Of a stretch of DNA of 64,000 nt, positions 1 to 9,325 are shown one piece after another. The first letter of the stretch is position 1; each line of letters starts with the position of its first letter. A program made the position numbers and the translations under genes. The DNA comes from Loripinus fragilis (taxonomy: Eukaryota > Mollusca > Bivalvia > Lucinida > Lucinidae): positions 7,998,751 to 8,062,750 of the forward strand of contig OZ026514.1 in the NCBI GenBank assembly GCA_964019695.1, given 5' to 3'. Under the pieces are notes generated by a model. It searched no databases and was not told where the DNA came from. It was given only the letters and a program-made list of their open reading frames with translations.

Positions 1-888
1 CCTAAGAGTATCTGTTTTGAACTTAATGTTAGATAATACTCGCACCAACAGATGAACACAAATTTTAGAAGATTTAAAACGCTAGCGTTGCGAACAATGG
101 CTGACGACGCGCTCACAGTTGACGTCAATGATATAACGTTAATTGTTTAGAGGATTTTATGACGTTTTGCATATGTGTGAGTTTGTACGATGGAAATAAG
201 CATTGTGTAGAACACTAGGACTGTAGAAATCGCAATTAAACATTTACGTCAAGTTTTGTTAGACCACGCCATATTTAAGCTCACAAAGTGACATTGTTGG
301 CGTTAGTGTAGTGTTAGGTGTTGCGTCACAGCTGTCAAAGTTATGGCGAAATGACAGGGCATCTACTGGCAAACAGAAAAAAATTAAACGGGATTTTAGG
401 TTTTTTTTTTGTATACGCCCAAAATGCATTTAGCGCAATTTGGAAGCAGACGTTACGTCATGTGTTGACGGGGTCACTGGAGTTGAAATTTTTGCGCGAA
501 ACCATTGCATTTGTCCTAAATAATAAATATAAATAACACAATTTTGCACTTTTGATAGGCCACAACTATGCGCATCTGAAGAGTGGTGCGTTTTCATTGG
601 GTATGAGTATATTTGGCTTTAGAAGGGGGCAAAATATCCCTTTAAATGCATGAAACTCTTTGATGGGGATGGCTTTTGTCTAATTCGACATGATAACACC
701 AATAGTTTCTAAAGACATCACCAAAATTGGTTTGTTGTATGTGATGGCTGTTTATTCTAGTGTTTTTGAGATTTAAACTCTTCAGAGCATGTGACCCAAC
801 GCTGGGAACAAGTTAGTGACATTGATTCCATTGAACATGTTCGCCACACTAATCAAGATGCTTACTTTATGCACTTGATCTCTTGCAG
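1..888. other. Intron upstream of the first visible exon; no gene seen
   Basis: This stretch should be the intron before the exon at 889, because that exon starts inside a vWA domain whose earlier parts are not in the window. It ends with a pyrimidine-containing TCTTGCAG acceptor. I found no vWA-like or other convincing coding segment. The 72-codon open frame at 318-536 shows no domain and has no credible splice sites. Confidence 0.5.
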
Positions 889-1024
889 GTTATCTCAATA
901 GGGATAGGAGGTGGTGTATCCACATCGGAATTGGGTTCCATCGCCAGTGACAGTCGCAATGTGTTTACGGTAGCATCATTCCAGGCGCTGGATACCATCC
1001 AAACTCAAATAGAGAGAGTTGCAT
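889..1024 (+). CDS. Gene 1, exon a: C-terminal end of a vWA domain
   Basis: This is the last quarter of a vWA domain; earlier exons lie outside the window. Read in phase 0 it gives VISIGIGGGVSTSELGSIAS and later VFTVASFQALDTIQTQIERV. That closely parallels the ends of vWA-B (VISIGIGSGVRQSELITIAS) and vWA-C further downstream. The acceptor is TCTTGCAG at 881-888 and the donor is GTAAGT at 1025. The exon leaves in phase 1 with GCA T; joining the GT that opens exon 2586 restores the Cys codon that ends the other vWA units. vWA domains bind proteins, often through a metal ion, and are typical of extracellular matrix and adhesion proteins. Oddly, the exon's last 14 bases are the first unit of a minisatellite. 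Confidence 0.85.
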
Positions 1025-1736
1025 GTAAGTTTTGAGAGAGTTGCATGTAAGTTTTGAGAGAGTTGCATGTAAGTTTTGAGAGAGATGCTTGTAAGTTTTG
1101 AGAGAGTTGCATGTAAGCTTTGAGAGAGTTGCATGTCATTTTTGAGAGAGTTGCATGTCATTTTTGAGAGAGTTGCATGTAAGTTTTGAGAGAGTTGCAT
1201 GCGAGTTTTGAGAGAGATGCATGTAAGTTTTGAGAGAGTTGCATGTAAATTTTGAGAAAGTTACATGTAAGTTTTGAGAGAGTTGCATGTAAGTTTTGAG
1301 AGAGTTGCATGTACGTTTTGAAAGAGTTGCATGTAAGTTTTGAGAGAGTTACATGTAAGTTTTGAGAAAGTTACATGTAAGTTTTGAGAGAGTTACCTGT
1401 AAGTTTTGAAAGAGTTACCTGTAAGTTTTGAGAAAGTTACATGTAAGTTTTGAGAGAGTTGCATGTAAGTTTTGAGAGAGTTGCATGTACGTTTTGAAAG
1501 AGTTGCATGTAAGTTTTGAGAGAGTTGCATGTAAGTTTTGAGAAAGTTACATGTAAGTTTTGAGAGTGTTACATGTAAGTTTTGAGAGAGTTGCATGTAA
1601 GTTTTGAGAAAGTTACATGTAAGTTTTCAGAGAGTTACATGTAAGTTTTGAGAGAGTTGCATGTAAGTTTTGAGATAGTTACATGTAAGTTTTGAGAGAG
1701 TTGCATGTAAATTCTGAGAGAGTTACATGTAAGTTT
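1011..1736 (+). repeat. Minisatellite, about 33 copies of a 22-bp unit built on a 5' splice site
   Basis: The unit has one half, GAGAGAGTTGCAT, identical to the last coding bases of exon 889-1024, and another half, GTAAGTTTT, identical to the first intron bases. 726 bp divided by 22 gives 33 units. Most units keep GTAAGT; variants read GTCATT, GCGAGT, GTACGT or GTAAAT. A sub-variant has GAGAAAGTTACAT. The units are contiguous with no spacers. Two open frames on the minus strand (976-1200, 1393-1596) are by-products of the repeat. Confidence 0.95.
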
Positions 1737-1800
1737 CGGTCAAACAAGTTAACTCTTTCCTTGCTAGCGGCGCCTTTTGTCGTCTGCTGATGACCTTTCC

Positions 1801-1862
1801 ACACAGTTTGGACCCAGACCAAGACCGACAGAACGTCGGTCCTGACCTTGATCTAAACTGTC
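1801..1862. repeat. Short hairpin repeat (ACAGTTTGGACC family)
   Basis: The arms ACAGTTTGGACCCAGACCA and a later TGACCTTGATCTAAACTGT pair imperfectly. A second copy is at 38037-38098. Related hairpins built on AACAGTG plus GACCCAGAT occur near 22190-22265, 38775-38840, 55803-55870 and 63069-63100. It is a dispersed palindromic family with no coding capacity. Confidence 0.6.
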
Positions 1863-1992
1863 TGACACTCTAAAATCTTTCCTGAATGGATTGTTTGAAA
1901 AATATCATTTTGAAAAAAAGTCAGTTGATGAAAAGTTACCTAGTGAACGAGAAATGAGGGTCCATTTTAACATTTTTTTGGCGAAGACATAT

Positions 1993-2232
1993 GAGCCTTG
2001 ACATGAAATTTCCAACAATGTGGTATATGCGACCAGCAAAGGCCCGGACCAGCCTGCGCATACGCGCAGACTGATCAGAGCCTTGGCTAGTCGCTTGAAT
2101 ATTCAATGAGTGTTAAGCTGCTGACCAAAGATCATTTGGAGCTTCTAAGCTTTAAAGCTGGCTGCACAGTCAGGCTCATATGAGTCTACACTTGTCAAAA
2201 TGTCGCATTGTTGGAATTACATTTCGTGGCTC
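1993..2232. repeat. Fold-back element, TIR GAGCCTTGACATGAAATTTC
   Basis: The left end, GAGCCTTGACATGAAATTTC followed by CAACAATGTGG, is inverted at the right end, which finishes with ATTTCGTGGCTC. The 240-bp body also has palindromic GC-rich parts. A one-ended copy is at about 41414-41455, just after the last exon of gene 1. No protein is encoded; it looks like a non-autonomous DNA transposon. Confidence 0.65.
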
Positions 2233-2338
2233 AACTATCAAGATGGCTTTTACCATATTTCTAATACTACTACTACTACTAATAATAAAAAATAAATAAA
2301 TTACTGAAAGTTCCAACATTTGCGATAATCACTTGCTA

Positions 2339-2545
2339 TACAGTAAAACCTGTGTAAAACGGCCACTCCCAAAAAGACCACAAATTGGTTTTCAAGACCA
2401 ATCAGCACTTATTGCGGATCAAAAGTATTGCAGAATGCTCCAACGGGAGCATTCTGCAATACTTTCGACTTTCATTAAGCTACCATTTGTCATTAAGATC
2501 GCTGTTTGTCTATTTGAGTGGCTGTTTGACACCGGATTTGCTGTA
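2339..2545. mobile_element. Palindromic MITE, Tc1/mariner-like ends, copy 1
   Basis: The element starts TACAGTAAAACCTGTGTAAA and ends with the degenerate inverse, finishing CTGTA. The centre is a strong hairpin (TATTGCAGAATGCTCC with its inverse). CAGT ends flanked by TA suit a Tc1/mariner-type MITE with a TA target site; the superfamily is inferred from the ends only. It sits just 5' of the vWA-A exon, and a long open frame (2333-2794) runs through both by chance. Confidence 0.8.
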
Positions 2546-2585
2546 TTTATGTGGACACATAAAGGATCACTTCTGTTACTTACAG

Positions 2586-2790
2586 GTGCAACTCCGTCTA
2601 TATGTGGAGACAAACCCACAGATATTGTTTTTATTCTGGATTCGTCATCAAGTGAAGGGGCAACCAACTTTCAGAAGCAGCTTCAGTTTGTGTCAGACTT
2701 TGTGAAGCAGTTTGATATTGGACCCACTGATGTACAAGTTGGTATGATCACATTTTCAAGCTACGCACACAGCGAATTTTATCTTAACAG
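2586..2790 (+). CDS. Gene 1, vWA-A exon 1 with MIDAS motif
   Basis: This exon starts domain vWA-A. It enters in phase 1 after CTTACAG at 2579-2585 and leaves in phase 2 at AACAG before GTAAGT. The product runs from CATPSICGDKPTDIVFILDS into the metal-binding DSSSSEG (DxSxS), then NFQKQLQFVSDFVKQFDIGP, and ends at FSSYAHSEFYLN. The DxSxS motif is the first part of the MIDAS site that coordinates Mg2+ in vWA and integrin I domains. The Cys before the strand and the one near the domain end are repeated in all units and may form a disulfide, which is an inference. An ATG-initiated frame from 2333 exists, but its first 80 codons come from the MITE, so I do not take it as the start. Confidence 0.9.
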
Positions 2791-4195
2791 GTAAGTTATG
2801 ATGTTAAGAAGCAACCCACTAAATATGTAGGTAGGTAGGTAGAGTCCTTACAGACTGCACAGATACGCCTACTTGTTTGGAATTCTGGACCATAGCATAC
2901 AAGCGGTGTTTCATGTTTATCTGAACAAATTTGAAAATGCCATTATTCATTTAATTCTCGTTATATTGGGTAATAATTGATTTCCATGGTTTAGTCTGAT
3001 CTCCAGGAATACTTAGTCACTAAGAAAATAGTTCTTAATTTTTATCTTCTGGTTTGAAACAGTCTCTGAAGATGAGTAGTCAAATTTTAAGCGTTTAAAA
3101 ATGCTGTCTGAAACGGATTGTACTAAATCTTTCTCGAGCAATTTCTCTAAGAGATATGAAGTTTTTCTCTTGCAACCTTATATATATATATATATTGTAC
3201 ATAGATAATTGAAGTAAGTTATGTTAGAAAATAAAGCATTCCAGTTAAATATTTACTTTTTCAAAGCGACTTGAACACCAAATTTTAGGGTTTACAGTTT
3301 CCATATCAACACTTAATTGTATGCAAAATACTCAAATGCAATATTTGGTGGTCAGTTTGATCAGCAATAGATACTTAAAATATCTTAGAAATTGAGTCAC
3401 CTGTGAGTTTTGAGAATTTGTTTTTCAAACTTCTTCCAAGACACATTTTATACATGAGATACCCATTTGGGCACTTGTATAAAAGAACTTATCAAGCTCA
3501 GTTTCAAAGCAAAAACAGGCACACATAGGCTGTTTCTCATTTTAATAATAGACTGAGTGTTCCTCTAAACTTAAAAGAAAATTTCACATTTAAATACGTA
3601 CTTTCTGAGAAGATACTACCGTTTTAGCTCTTAAAATCAGTTTAAAGGGGGTGGGGATGTATTTAGGGCCGCCGTGTTATGTCTATGCTTTAAATTGCCA
3701 TCTTGTCTATTTGGCAATACCAGGGACACGTTAGTTATGCATGAAAAAGCAAAATTTGTTTGTTTTATTTATATGCTACGGCGAAAAGTGAAACTCAAAT
3801 ATGTTCAAATAAACATGAAACAGGTCTTGTACATGTGAGGTCCTGAACCACTTTTTGTAACCACAGAACAAGGCACTTTATGCTTTATAAAGTGACATAG
3901 AAAATTGTTTTTGAATTAGTTTAAGTTGAATGCCTTGCAATAAGGTGAAGTATGTCCGAGGTTAATTCGTCCACGCACATACAATAACCGATGAGCACAT
4001 ATGACAAACAATGAGATTTCCTGTTGAAGTTTTATGAAATATTGGAGATCTGTTCCCTTTACTAACTTGTGAACTACTGGGAAAGGTAGTATTAAATAGT
4101 GTATTTACAGTTAATCTTGCCTGATATGACCTAGTCTTTGTTTTTGTTGAATATAACTTAGTTTTATTTGACGAAATATACATTAAATTCATTTA
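2791..4195. other. Intron, little recognisable content
   Basis: This intron segment follows exon 2586-2790. It contains a short GTAG run at about 2827-2842 and a (TA)n tract at 3179-3195. I saw no coding segment and no clear inverted repeat here; the 76-codon minus-strand frame at 3962-4192 has no support. Confidence 0.5.
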
Positions 4196-4496
4196 ATTAC
4201 AAAGACAAGTATGACGAAAATTACATTCTCCCTAAGTTATTGTGACAAATATGGCAACTGCATTCTGTGTAATAAGCTATTACAATGACACGTATGGCGA
4301 AATTTACGTTCTTTTTTTATTAGTTTGAATGACAACTATGACAAAATACATTCTGTCTGATAAGTTACAATGACAGTATGACAAAATGTAGCCTTTTCCT
4401 TGTAAGTTACAATAACAACTTATGTTGAAATTTACGTTCTATTTAATTAGTTCCAAAGACAAATGTTTTATTAATATAGACAGGTTTAAGGATATT

Positions 4497-4603
4497 TACA
4501 GTAAAACCTGTGTAAAACGGCCACTCTCAAAAAGACCAAAAATTATTTCTCAAGACCAATTATCGCTTAATGTAGGTTAAAAGTATTGCAAAAAGCTCCA
4601 GCA
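4497..4603. mobile_element. Palindromic MITE, copy 2 (left half only)
   Basis: It opens with TACAGTAAAACCTGTGTAAA like copy 1 and runs to about the central hairpin (AAGTATTGCA then a degraded GCTCC). The right half is missing. It lies inside the 43-bp array. Confidence 0.7.
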
Positions 4604-4864
4604 TGTTCTTTTTTTATTGGTCACAAATCCAATGACGACAAATTTAACAGATCTAATTAACTAGTTACAATGACAAGCATGGTAAAGTTTATGTTTTTAT
4701 TAGTAACAATTACATGTATGACAAAATTGACGTTCTATTAAATTAGTAACAATAACAAGAATGGTGAAATTTACGCTCTATGTAATTAGTTACAATGCCA
4801 CGAATAGCGAAATGTACGTTCTTTTAAGTCAGTCATAGTAGCAAGAGTGACGAAATTTACATTC

Positions 4865-5067
4865 TACATTAAAGCCTGTCTTAAGCGGCCACCCAAAAAG
4901 AAGACCCAAAATTGGTTTTCAAGACCAATTATCGTAGGTCAAAAGTATTGCAGAATGCTCTCTCGGAGCATTCTGCAATACTTTCGACCTTCATTAAGCT
5001 ACCATTTGTCTTTAAGACATTTGTTTTGTCAATTTTGGAGTGGCCGCTTAAGACAGGTTTTACTGTA
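4865..5067. mobile_element. Palindromic MITE, copy 3 (complete)
   Basis: The ends are TACATTAAAGCCTGTCTTAA and the inverse TTAAGACAGGTTTTACTGTA. The central arms ATTGCAGAATGCTC and GAGCATTCTGCAAT are perfect. It is inserted in the 43-bp array, so array units continue on both sides (ACATTCT before, AATTAGTTAAAATGGCAAGT after). It is therefore younger than that part of the array. Confidence 0.82.
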
Positions 5068-5205
5068 TTCAATTAGTTAAAATGGCAAGTGTGACCAAAT
5101 GTACGTTTTGTTTGATTAATTACAATGACAAGTATCACCAAAATTACTTTCTATCTAATTAGTTACAATGAAAAATATGACGCAATATGCGTTCTATTTA
5201 ATTAG

Positions 5206-5419
5206 TTACAAAGACAAGTATGCTTTGATCTCTGCTATCCAGTCAGTACATTATCGGACGGGAACAACAGCCACTGATAGGGGTCTGCAGTATGCCCGAC
5301 AGTACCATTTCCAGAGTTACCATGGTGGAAGACCGGGTGCCAACAAGATTGCTATTGTACTGACCGACGGCCATTCCAATGATGTATCAAAAACTCTCAA
5401 TGAAGCACGTCTTGTAAAG
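5206..5419 (+). CDS. Gene 1, vWA-A exon 2
   Basis: This is the middle of vWA-A. It enters in phase 2 (AG joined to T gives Ser) and leaves in phase 0 at GTAAAG before GTTAGT. The product reads YKDKYALISAIQSVHYRTGT, with the MIDAS Thr in TGTTATD, then QYARQYHF, the core strand KIAIVLTDGHS with the MIDAS Asp, and NEARLVK. The first six codons match the upstream minisatellite unit, so its 5' end lies in the array. The acceptor TTTAATTAG is weak in pyrimidines. I preferred it because it keeps the frame from exon 2586 and the alignment with NKYHDRT of vWA-B and NTYNSKS of vWA-C. Confidence 0.85.
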
Positions 5420-5462
5420 GTTAGTATTTATTATATTTCTTTTAAGTATGAGCCAAATCACA

Positions 5463-5755
5463 AAGTAAGAAAGAGGGCAAAGATCAGGAATCGATACAAT
5501 CAAGCACCACACCTGACCCAGGATACCAATGGGAAAGTGACACCTTCACAATTAGACATCACAAACGAGAGCCAAGAGGTCAGCCCTTTTCCCAGCAGGT
5601 GACCCCAAGGCATTAATAAATAGACACACGAAAGCATAACAAAAACAAGACAGAAATAACATAAATGATCCACAAAAGAAGCACCGCATTGATACGGTCA
5701 GTAAACATATTTTACTGGAGGGCTTAAACCGGTTTCATGGCGCGCAAACCTCACC
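5463..5755 (+). repeat. Dispersed repeat R1, copy 1
   Basis: It opens with AAGTAAGAAAGAGGGCAAAG and ATCAGGAATCGATACAATCA, and closes with CCACAAAAGAAGCACCGC and a GTCAGTAAA tail. Other copies are at 8205-8475, 20208-20480, 25690-25921 (inverted), 30805-31075, 31680-31770 (partial) and 41067-41226. There is no clear tRNA-type promoter and no TIR, so the class is unknown. It lies in the intron after exon 5206-5419. Confidence 0.8.
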
Positions 5756-6495
5756 CTTAGTTCAGATGTGGATCAAGACACATAGATGTTTGGTTTACAT
5801 GAAAGACCCCTATAACTTATCAATGCATCATCTCCTAGAACATAAGTAAAAATAATGGGCTCTAGATATGTTACAAGGTCAGATTAAAAACAAATAGCCT
5901 AACTACAGAGATTACCCAGAATCTTGAAAGTTTAGAACTCGGAAGTATAATGATCATACTTTCTACACTGCAACAACTAATTGATCTGCGCTTCCACCAG
6001 GCTGATTTAACACAATAATTTGCTTAAAAGACTCACATTTATTGCGATATTGGGGTTTTGTACCTACCAATCTTCATTAAAAATTATTTCTCACTATTAC
6101 CTCAAGAATTGGACAGCTGATCTTAATTATTAAGGGTGTTAGACACAGATAGCTAAGACATGAAAAGAATATGCAAACAATATAGTCCCAGATCAGACTG
6201 TTCCTAGAGGAGCATTCTGATCAGAGTCTATTTGTTTGCTTTTGTCAGCAGATCATATATTGATAACCAGGATCACCCGCTGGAAGATTCAATGTCAGGA
6301 AGTCAGTAATTGTCATGAACGATCTGACACATTTAGTACGTGATAAAGCTTCTAAAATTTTGTGACATAAAAAAGTACCTTCCATAATCCGATTGTTTTT
6401 ATGAACAGTCTCATTTGGGTCTACACTGTTTACTTGGTCATGTGTGTTTGAAAAAATATGGAAAACACACAAATATGGGTCTTTTTATTTTACAG

Positions 6496-6652
6496 TCCCA
6501 GGGCATCAAGGTTGTCGCTGTTGGAATTGGTTCGAATATCAACACTTATGAGCTTTTGAATATGGCCTTTGATTCCAGCCATGCATTCACCAGTAACAGC
6601 TTTGATACTCTCAACTCACTACAGAAGTCAATTAAAGACGAAGCCTGTGGAA
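6496..6652 (+). CDS. Gene 1, vWA-A exon 3 (domain end)
   Basis: This exon completes vWA-A. It enters in phase 0 after TTTTACAG and leaves in phase 1 at GGAA before GTAAGT. The product is SQGIKVVAVGIGSNINTYEL, then AFDSSHAFTSNSFDTLNSLQ and SIKDEACG. The VAVGIG strand, the SSHAF element and the closing Cys correspond to those of exon 889-1024, vWA-B and vWA-C. With the two earlier exons the domain has about 192 residues, a normal vWA length. Confidence 0.9.
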
Positions 6653-6765
6653 GTAAGTGTAAAAACGTATCCGCCTCAACCTCTAAAAAGAATGAAGTAA
6701 AAAAGCAAGACGCCCTCCTAGAACAATAAGAAGCACAAAACAACTCAAACAAATATTTAACACCC

Positions 6766-6766
<1 letters not shown>

Positions 6767-6808
<42 letters not shown>

Positions 6809-6851
6809 GCACGCACGCACGCACGCACGGAGAGAGAGAGAGAGAGAGAGA
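6767..6851. repeat. Compound microsatellite (AC)n-(GCAC)n-(GA)n
   Basis: An AC run to about 6804 is followed by GCAC units to about 6829 and GA units to 6851. It lies just after the vWA-A exon in an intron. The antisense frame across it (6546-6962) codes for low-complexity residues and is not a gene. Confidence 0.95.
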
Positions 6852-7425
6852 CTGTTCAATAATGACTACATGTATTTGGACCCCGAAAATATTCTTTTTA
6901 CCTATATACCCTATATTATATACCCTATATAAAGCATTTAGCATTAACGAAATAACAAACAATTAGCATGCAGAGCTATCCAGTGGTCTGAGCTTAAATA
7001 TATTTTGTGCAAGCAAAGGCCTTGTTGAGACTCATAATGTGTGTGAGCTCACAACCCTTCTAGCATTTGATTAAGTTTAATGAATCATTTCAGATTTTTT
7101 TTCAAGACTCTTCCTAAAATGTGTAATCAAAAATGTTTTATTTTTATTTTTTAATCAAAAAATATGCTCTGGATACTGAAACGAAGCGTCTCATTGAAAT
7201 GGTTCTTTAAAGCACCCAAAACGTATGTTTAAACTTATGTATAAGAAATATTCACATTTTTGCTCAAATATGACAGTATTTTCCAATAAGGGGCATGTAT
7301 ATCATATTTCATGTTTTTATGGAGGACCACATGAGCATTGTGGGTACATGCGACATACTTGTTTACCAAATGTGTCACAAAGTCATGTGATTCGCCTGAA
7401 TGGTTGCTACCAAAACAGTACTTTA

Positions 7426-7595
7426 GTATGAGCAGGAATTACCACAATCGCAAACTGCAGACAAACCCGTTGCATCATGAGGAAGAGCCACACAACAATC
7501 ACGAGAAAACAGGAATACAAACAAAGCAAATCAACCAGCTCTCTCTTCCCAAGCGAGATGATTGCAAAACTAGAATGGACACAAAGTAACGCACA
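7426..7595 (+). repeat. Dispersed repeat R2, copy 1
   Basis: The core is TACCACAATCGCAAACTGCA, then GAGGAAGAGCCACACAACAA and CAACCAGCTCTCTCTTCCCA. Copies or fragments are at 20610-20745, 22915-23005 and 24105-24205 (inverted), and at 39478-39650, 39757-39835, 43033-43175 and 61352-61420. Short open frames here are by-products. Just upstream at about 7165-7220 is a fragment of the GAACCGTCTCATTG hairpin repeat. Confidence 0.7.
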
Positions 7596-8204
7596 TCAAA
7601 ACATAGAACAATTACAGAATCCCACAATGGGAGTAACAATCAACAACGAATCAACAACAACAGAACCACCTCCTTAGAACGAACAGCAGCCAAAGCCACT
7701 TAGGGGCTTAAATGCATTTTACTGGTAACAAACCTTTGCCCTAGATTCTGCTGGTGTTGAAGCATAAAAAATGTTAAGGTCGCATGTTAAGCTTCAACCT
7801 TGTTTTCAATCTGCGTCATCACGTGTCACTGAAACCGCTTCTATGACCTGGTCATGTGCAAAATGTTTCAAAAATGTTTGAGTGTATAAAATATCATCAT
7901 TTTATCGCTAAATACTGTAATACCAATCATTTTTATGGTTTGGCTATCAAAGGTGACTCGATGTTTCCACAGACAGATAACTTATAGCCATCTCCGTTTG
8001 CATCTTTTTAACGTTAGTGTTTTAAGTAATGTATACCACATATTAACACAAAACCTATTTTCAGCAGTGATGTGCCTTAGCAGACAAGTCAATCTTTTAA
8101 TATCGATGCATGCGCAGACAATGCAAATATACTTTATTGATACATGTACCCACATACTTTTTGATATAGTGTGTGATTTTCCAGCTTGCATGAATATCAA
8201 AGTA

Positions 8205-8475
8205 AGGAAGAGGCAAGGATCAAGAATTGACACAATCAAGTACTACACCTGACCCAGGACAGTACATGGAAAAGTAACAAAAACACAAGAAAACATCAAG
8301 AGAGGCGAGAGTTCAGCCCTTTCCCAGCAGGTGACCATAAGGCTGCAATGAACAGGCATGACAGCATTATAGACACGAAACATAAATAACAAAAAGGATC
8401 CACAAAAGAAGCACCGCCTTGGAACAGTCAGTAAAAGAAATACTTGAGGGCTTTAAGTAGTTTCATGGTACAATC
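8205..8475 (+). repeat. Dispersed repeat R1, copy 2
   Basis: It matches R1 at 5463 through CACACCTGACCCAGGA-like, TTTCCCAGCAGGTGACC and GATCCACAAAAGAAGCACCG segments. It is in the same orientation and in the intron before the small exon at 8750. Confidence 0.8.
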
Positions 8476-8749
8476 CTCACCCTTATTTTCTGATGTGGAT
8501 CAAGGCAAATAGATGTTTGGTTCGTATAAAATATCCTTATCGATGTATCATCTCCTAGTAAATACAAATCAATATAAAAGGAGATAAAATAAAGATAAGG
8601 ACTCAACAGTATATACAACTGAACACCATAGTTAAAGAAATCCAACAGTTAAAGTCATATTTCTACTATGAAATAAACATATATCACAAACATGTTATTT
8701 GCTATATATGTGATTGGCACTTTGAGGATTTATTTTGTTTTTTTTTCAG

Positions 8750-8779
8750 GCCCAAAGCCAACACCAACGCCAGACCCAA
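8750..8779 (+). CDS. Gene 1, 30-nt Pro/Thr linker exon
   Basis: This mini-exon is preceded by a long T run ending TTTTTTTTCAG and followed by GTGAGT. It enters and leaves in phase 1, so it can be skipped without a frame change. It encodes (S)PKPTPTPDP, a rigid hydrophilic linker between vWA-A and vWA-B. It is short, but the perfect splice signals, matching phases and extracellular-linker composition support it. Confidence 0.7.
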
Positions 8780-9034
8780 GTGAGTGTCAAAAGTTTATTT
8801 GTATTATCATATGCATTTGTTTTGGCAAGTTTCAATTCAAACAAGATGGTCATCGATTGTATTATCTTTTAACTCAGACCATGAATAAAACCTTCCATCC
8901 CATTTGATCACATATACTACCCTTTAAGTTTATACTACAAAAAAGTTCAGTAAAGGTTTTCTATTTATTTTGTGTAAGAATAGACACTTGGAAATACATA
9001 TGTAAGTAATAATAAATTGCTACTTTAAAACAAT

Positions 9035-9259
9035 TGGATAGGAGGTAATTTTAGTTGACAGTGGCATATATGAAGACCGGACATTACGTCAATTATTTAA
9101 CGTCGGGTTGACGTCGGGTTACGTTAGTAACGAGTTTGAGCATAGACAGTTGCAAGCGGACGTCGCTATAGTATTGTTTTAAATAAGAATAAATTCATTA
9201 TCGTTCGAAAAATCGTTTAATCTGGTGTTTTTTCCATAATCGGGAATATCGTTCCTCCA
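9035..9259 (+). repeat. 5' LTR of the BEL/Pao element
   Basis: It is 225 bp, starts TGGATAGGAGGTAATTTTAG and ends GAATATCGTTCCTCCA. Repeated ACGTC/ACGTT motifs lie between about 9085 and 9130. It would carry the promoter and polyadenylation signals; AATAAATTC at about 9188 is a candidate poly(A) signal. Confidence 0.95.
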
Positions 9260-9265
9260 GATTTT

Positions 9266-9281
9266 TGGTAGCAGAGCGAGG
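9266..9281 (+). promoter_or_regulatory. Primer-binding site
   Basis: TGGTAGCAGAGCGAGG begins 6 bp after the 5' LTR. TGG at the start pairs with the universal CCA end of a tRNA, as expected for LTR-element priming. I cannot say which tRNA. Confidence 0.7.
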
Positions 9282-9325
9282 TTTTGACATTAAATCGAAA
9301 TAAAATACAGAAATAATCAGTTAAA

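Larger units (their letters stand above)
4196..5210 (+). repeat. Minisatellite, about 20 copies of a ~43-bp unit built on a 3' splice site
   Basis: Each unit contains TTAGTTACAATGACAAGTAT followed by a GACGAAATTTACGTTCTATT segment. The last unit is the splice acceptor and first bases of exon 5206-5419, which reads TTAG then TTACAAAGACAAGTATG (16 of 17 bases match the unit consensus). Units diverge more towards the 5' end. Two MITE copies (4497-4603 and 4865-5067) interrupt the array. Upstream units keep the T-rich stretch and TTAG, so they resemble weak acceptors. Confidence 0.88.

Noticed and set aside
976..1596. Minus-strand frames coding for repeated MQLSQNLHATLSK-like peptides
   Set aside because: They are translations of the minisatellite. 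The 22-bp period cycles through all frames and the unit lacks minus-strand stops, so open frames arise automatically.
1011..1736. Possible CRISPR array from regularly repeated 22-bp units
   Set aside because: Units are directly adjacent with no unique spacers, the genome is clearly eukaryotic, and the unit is explained by the exon-intron border.
2333..2585. ATG-started frame leading into the vWA-A exon as a gene start
   Set aside because: The sequence before 2546 is a MITE found elsewhere, and a good phase-1 acceptor lies at 2585 that fits the upstream vWA exon.
6546..6962. 138-codon minus-strand frame
   Set aside because: It runs antisense over the vWA-A exon and the AC/GCAC/GA microsatellite; the product is low-complexity.
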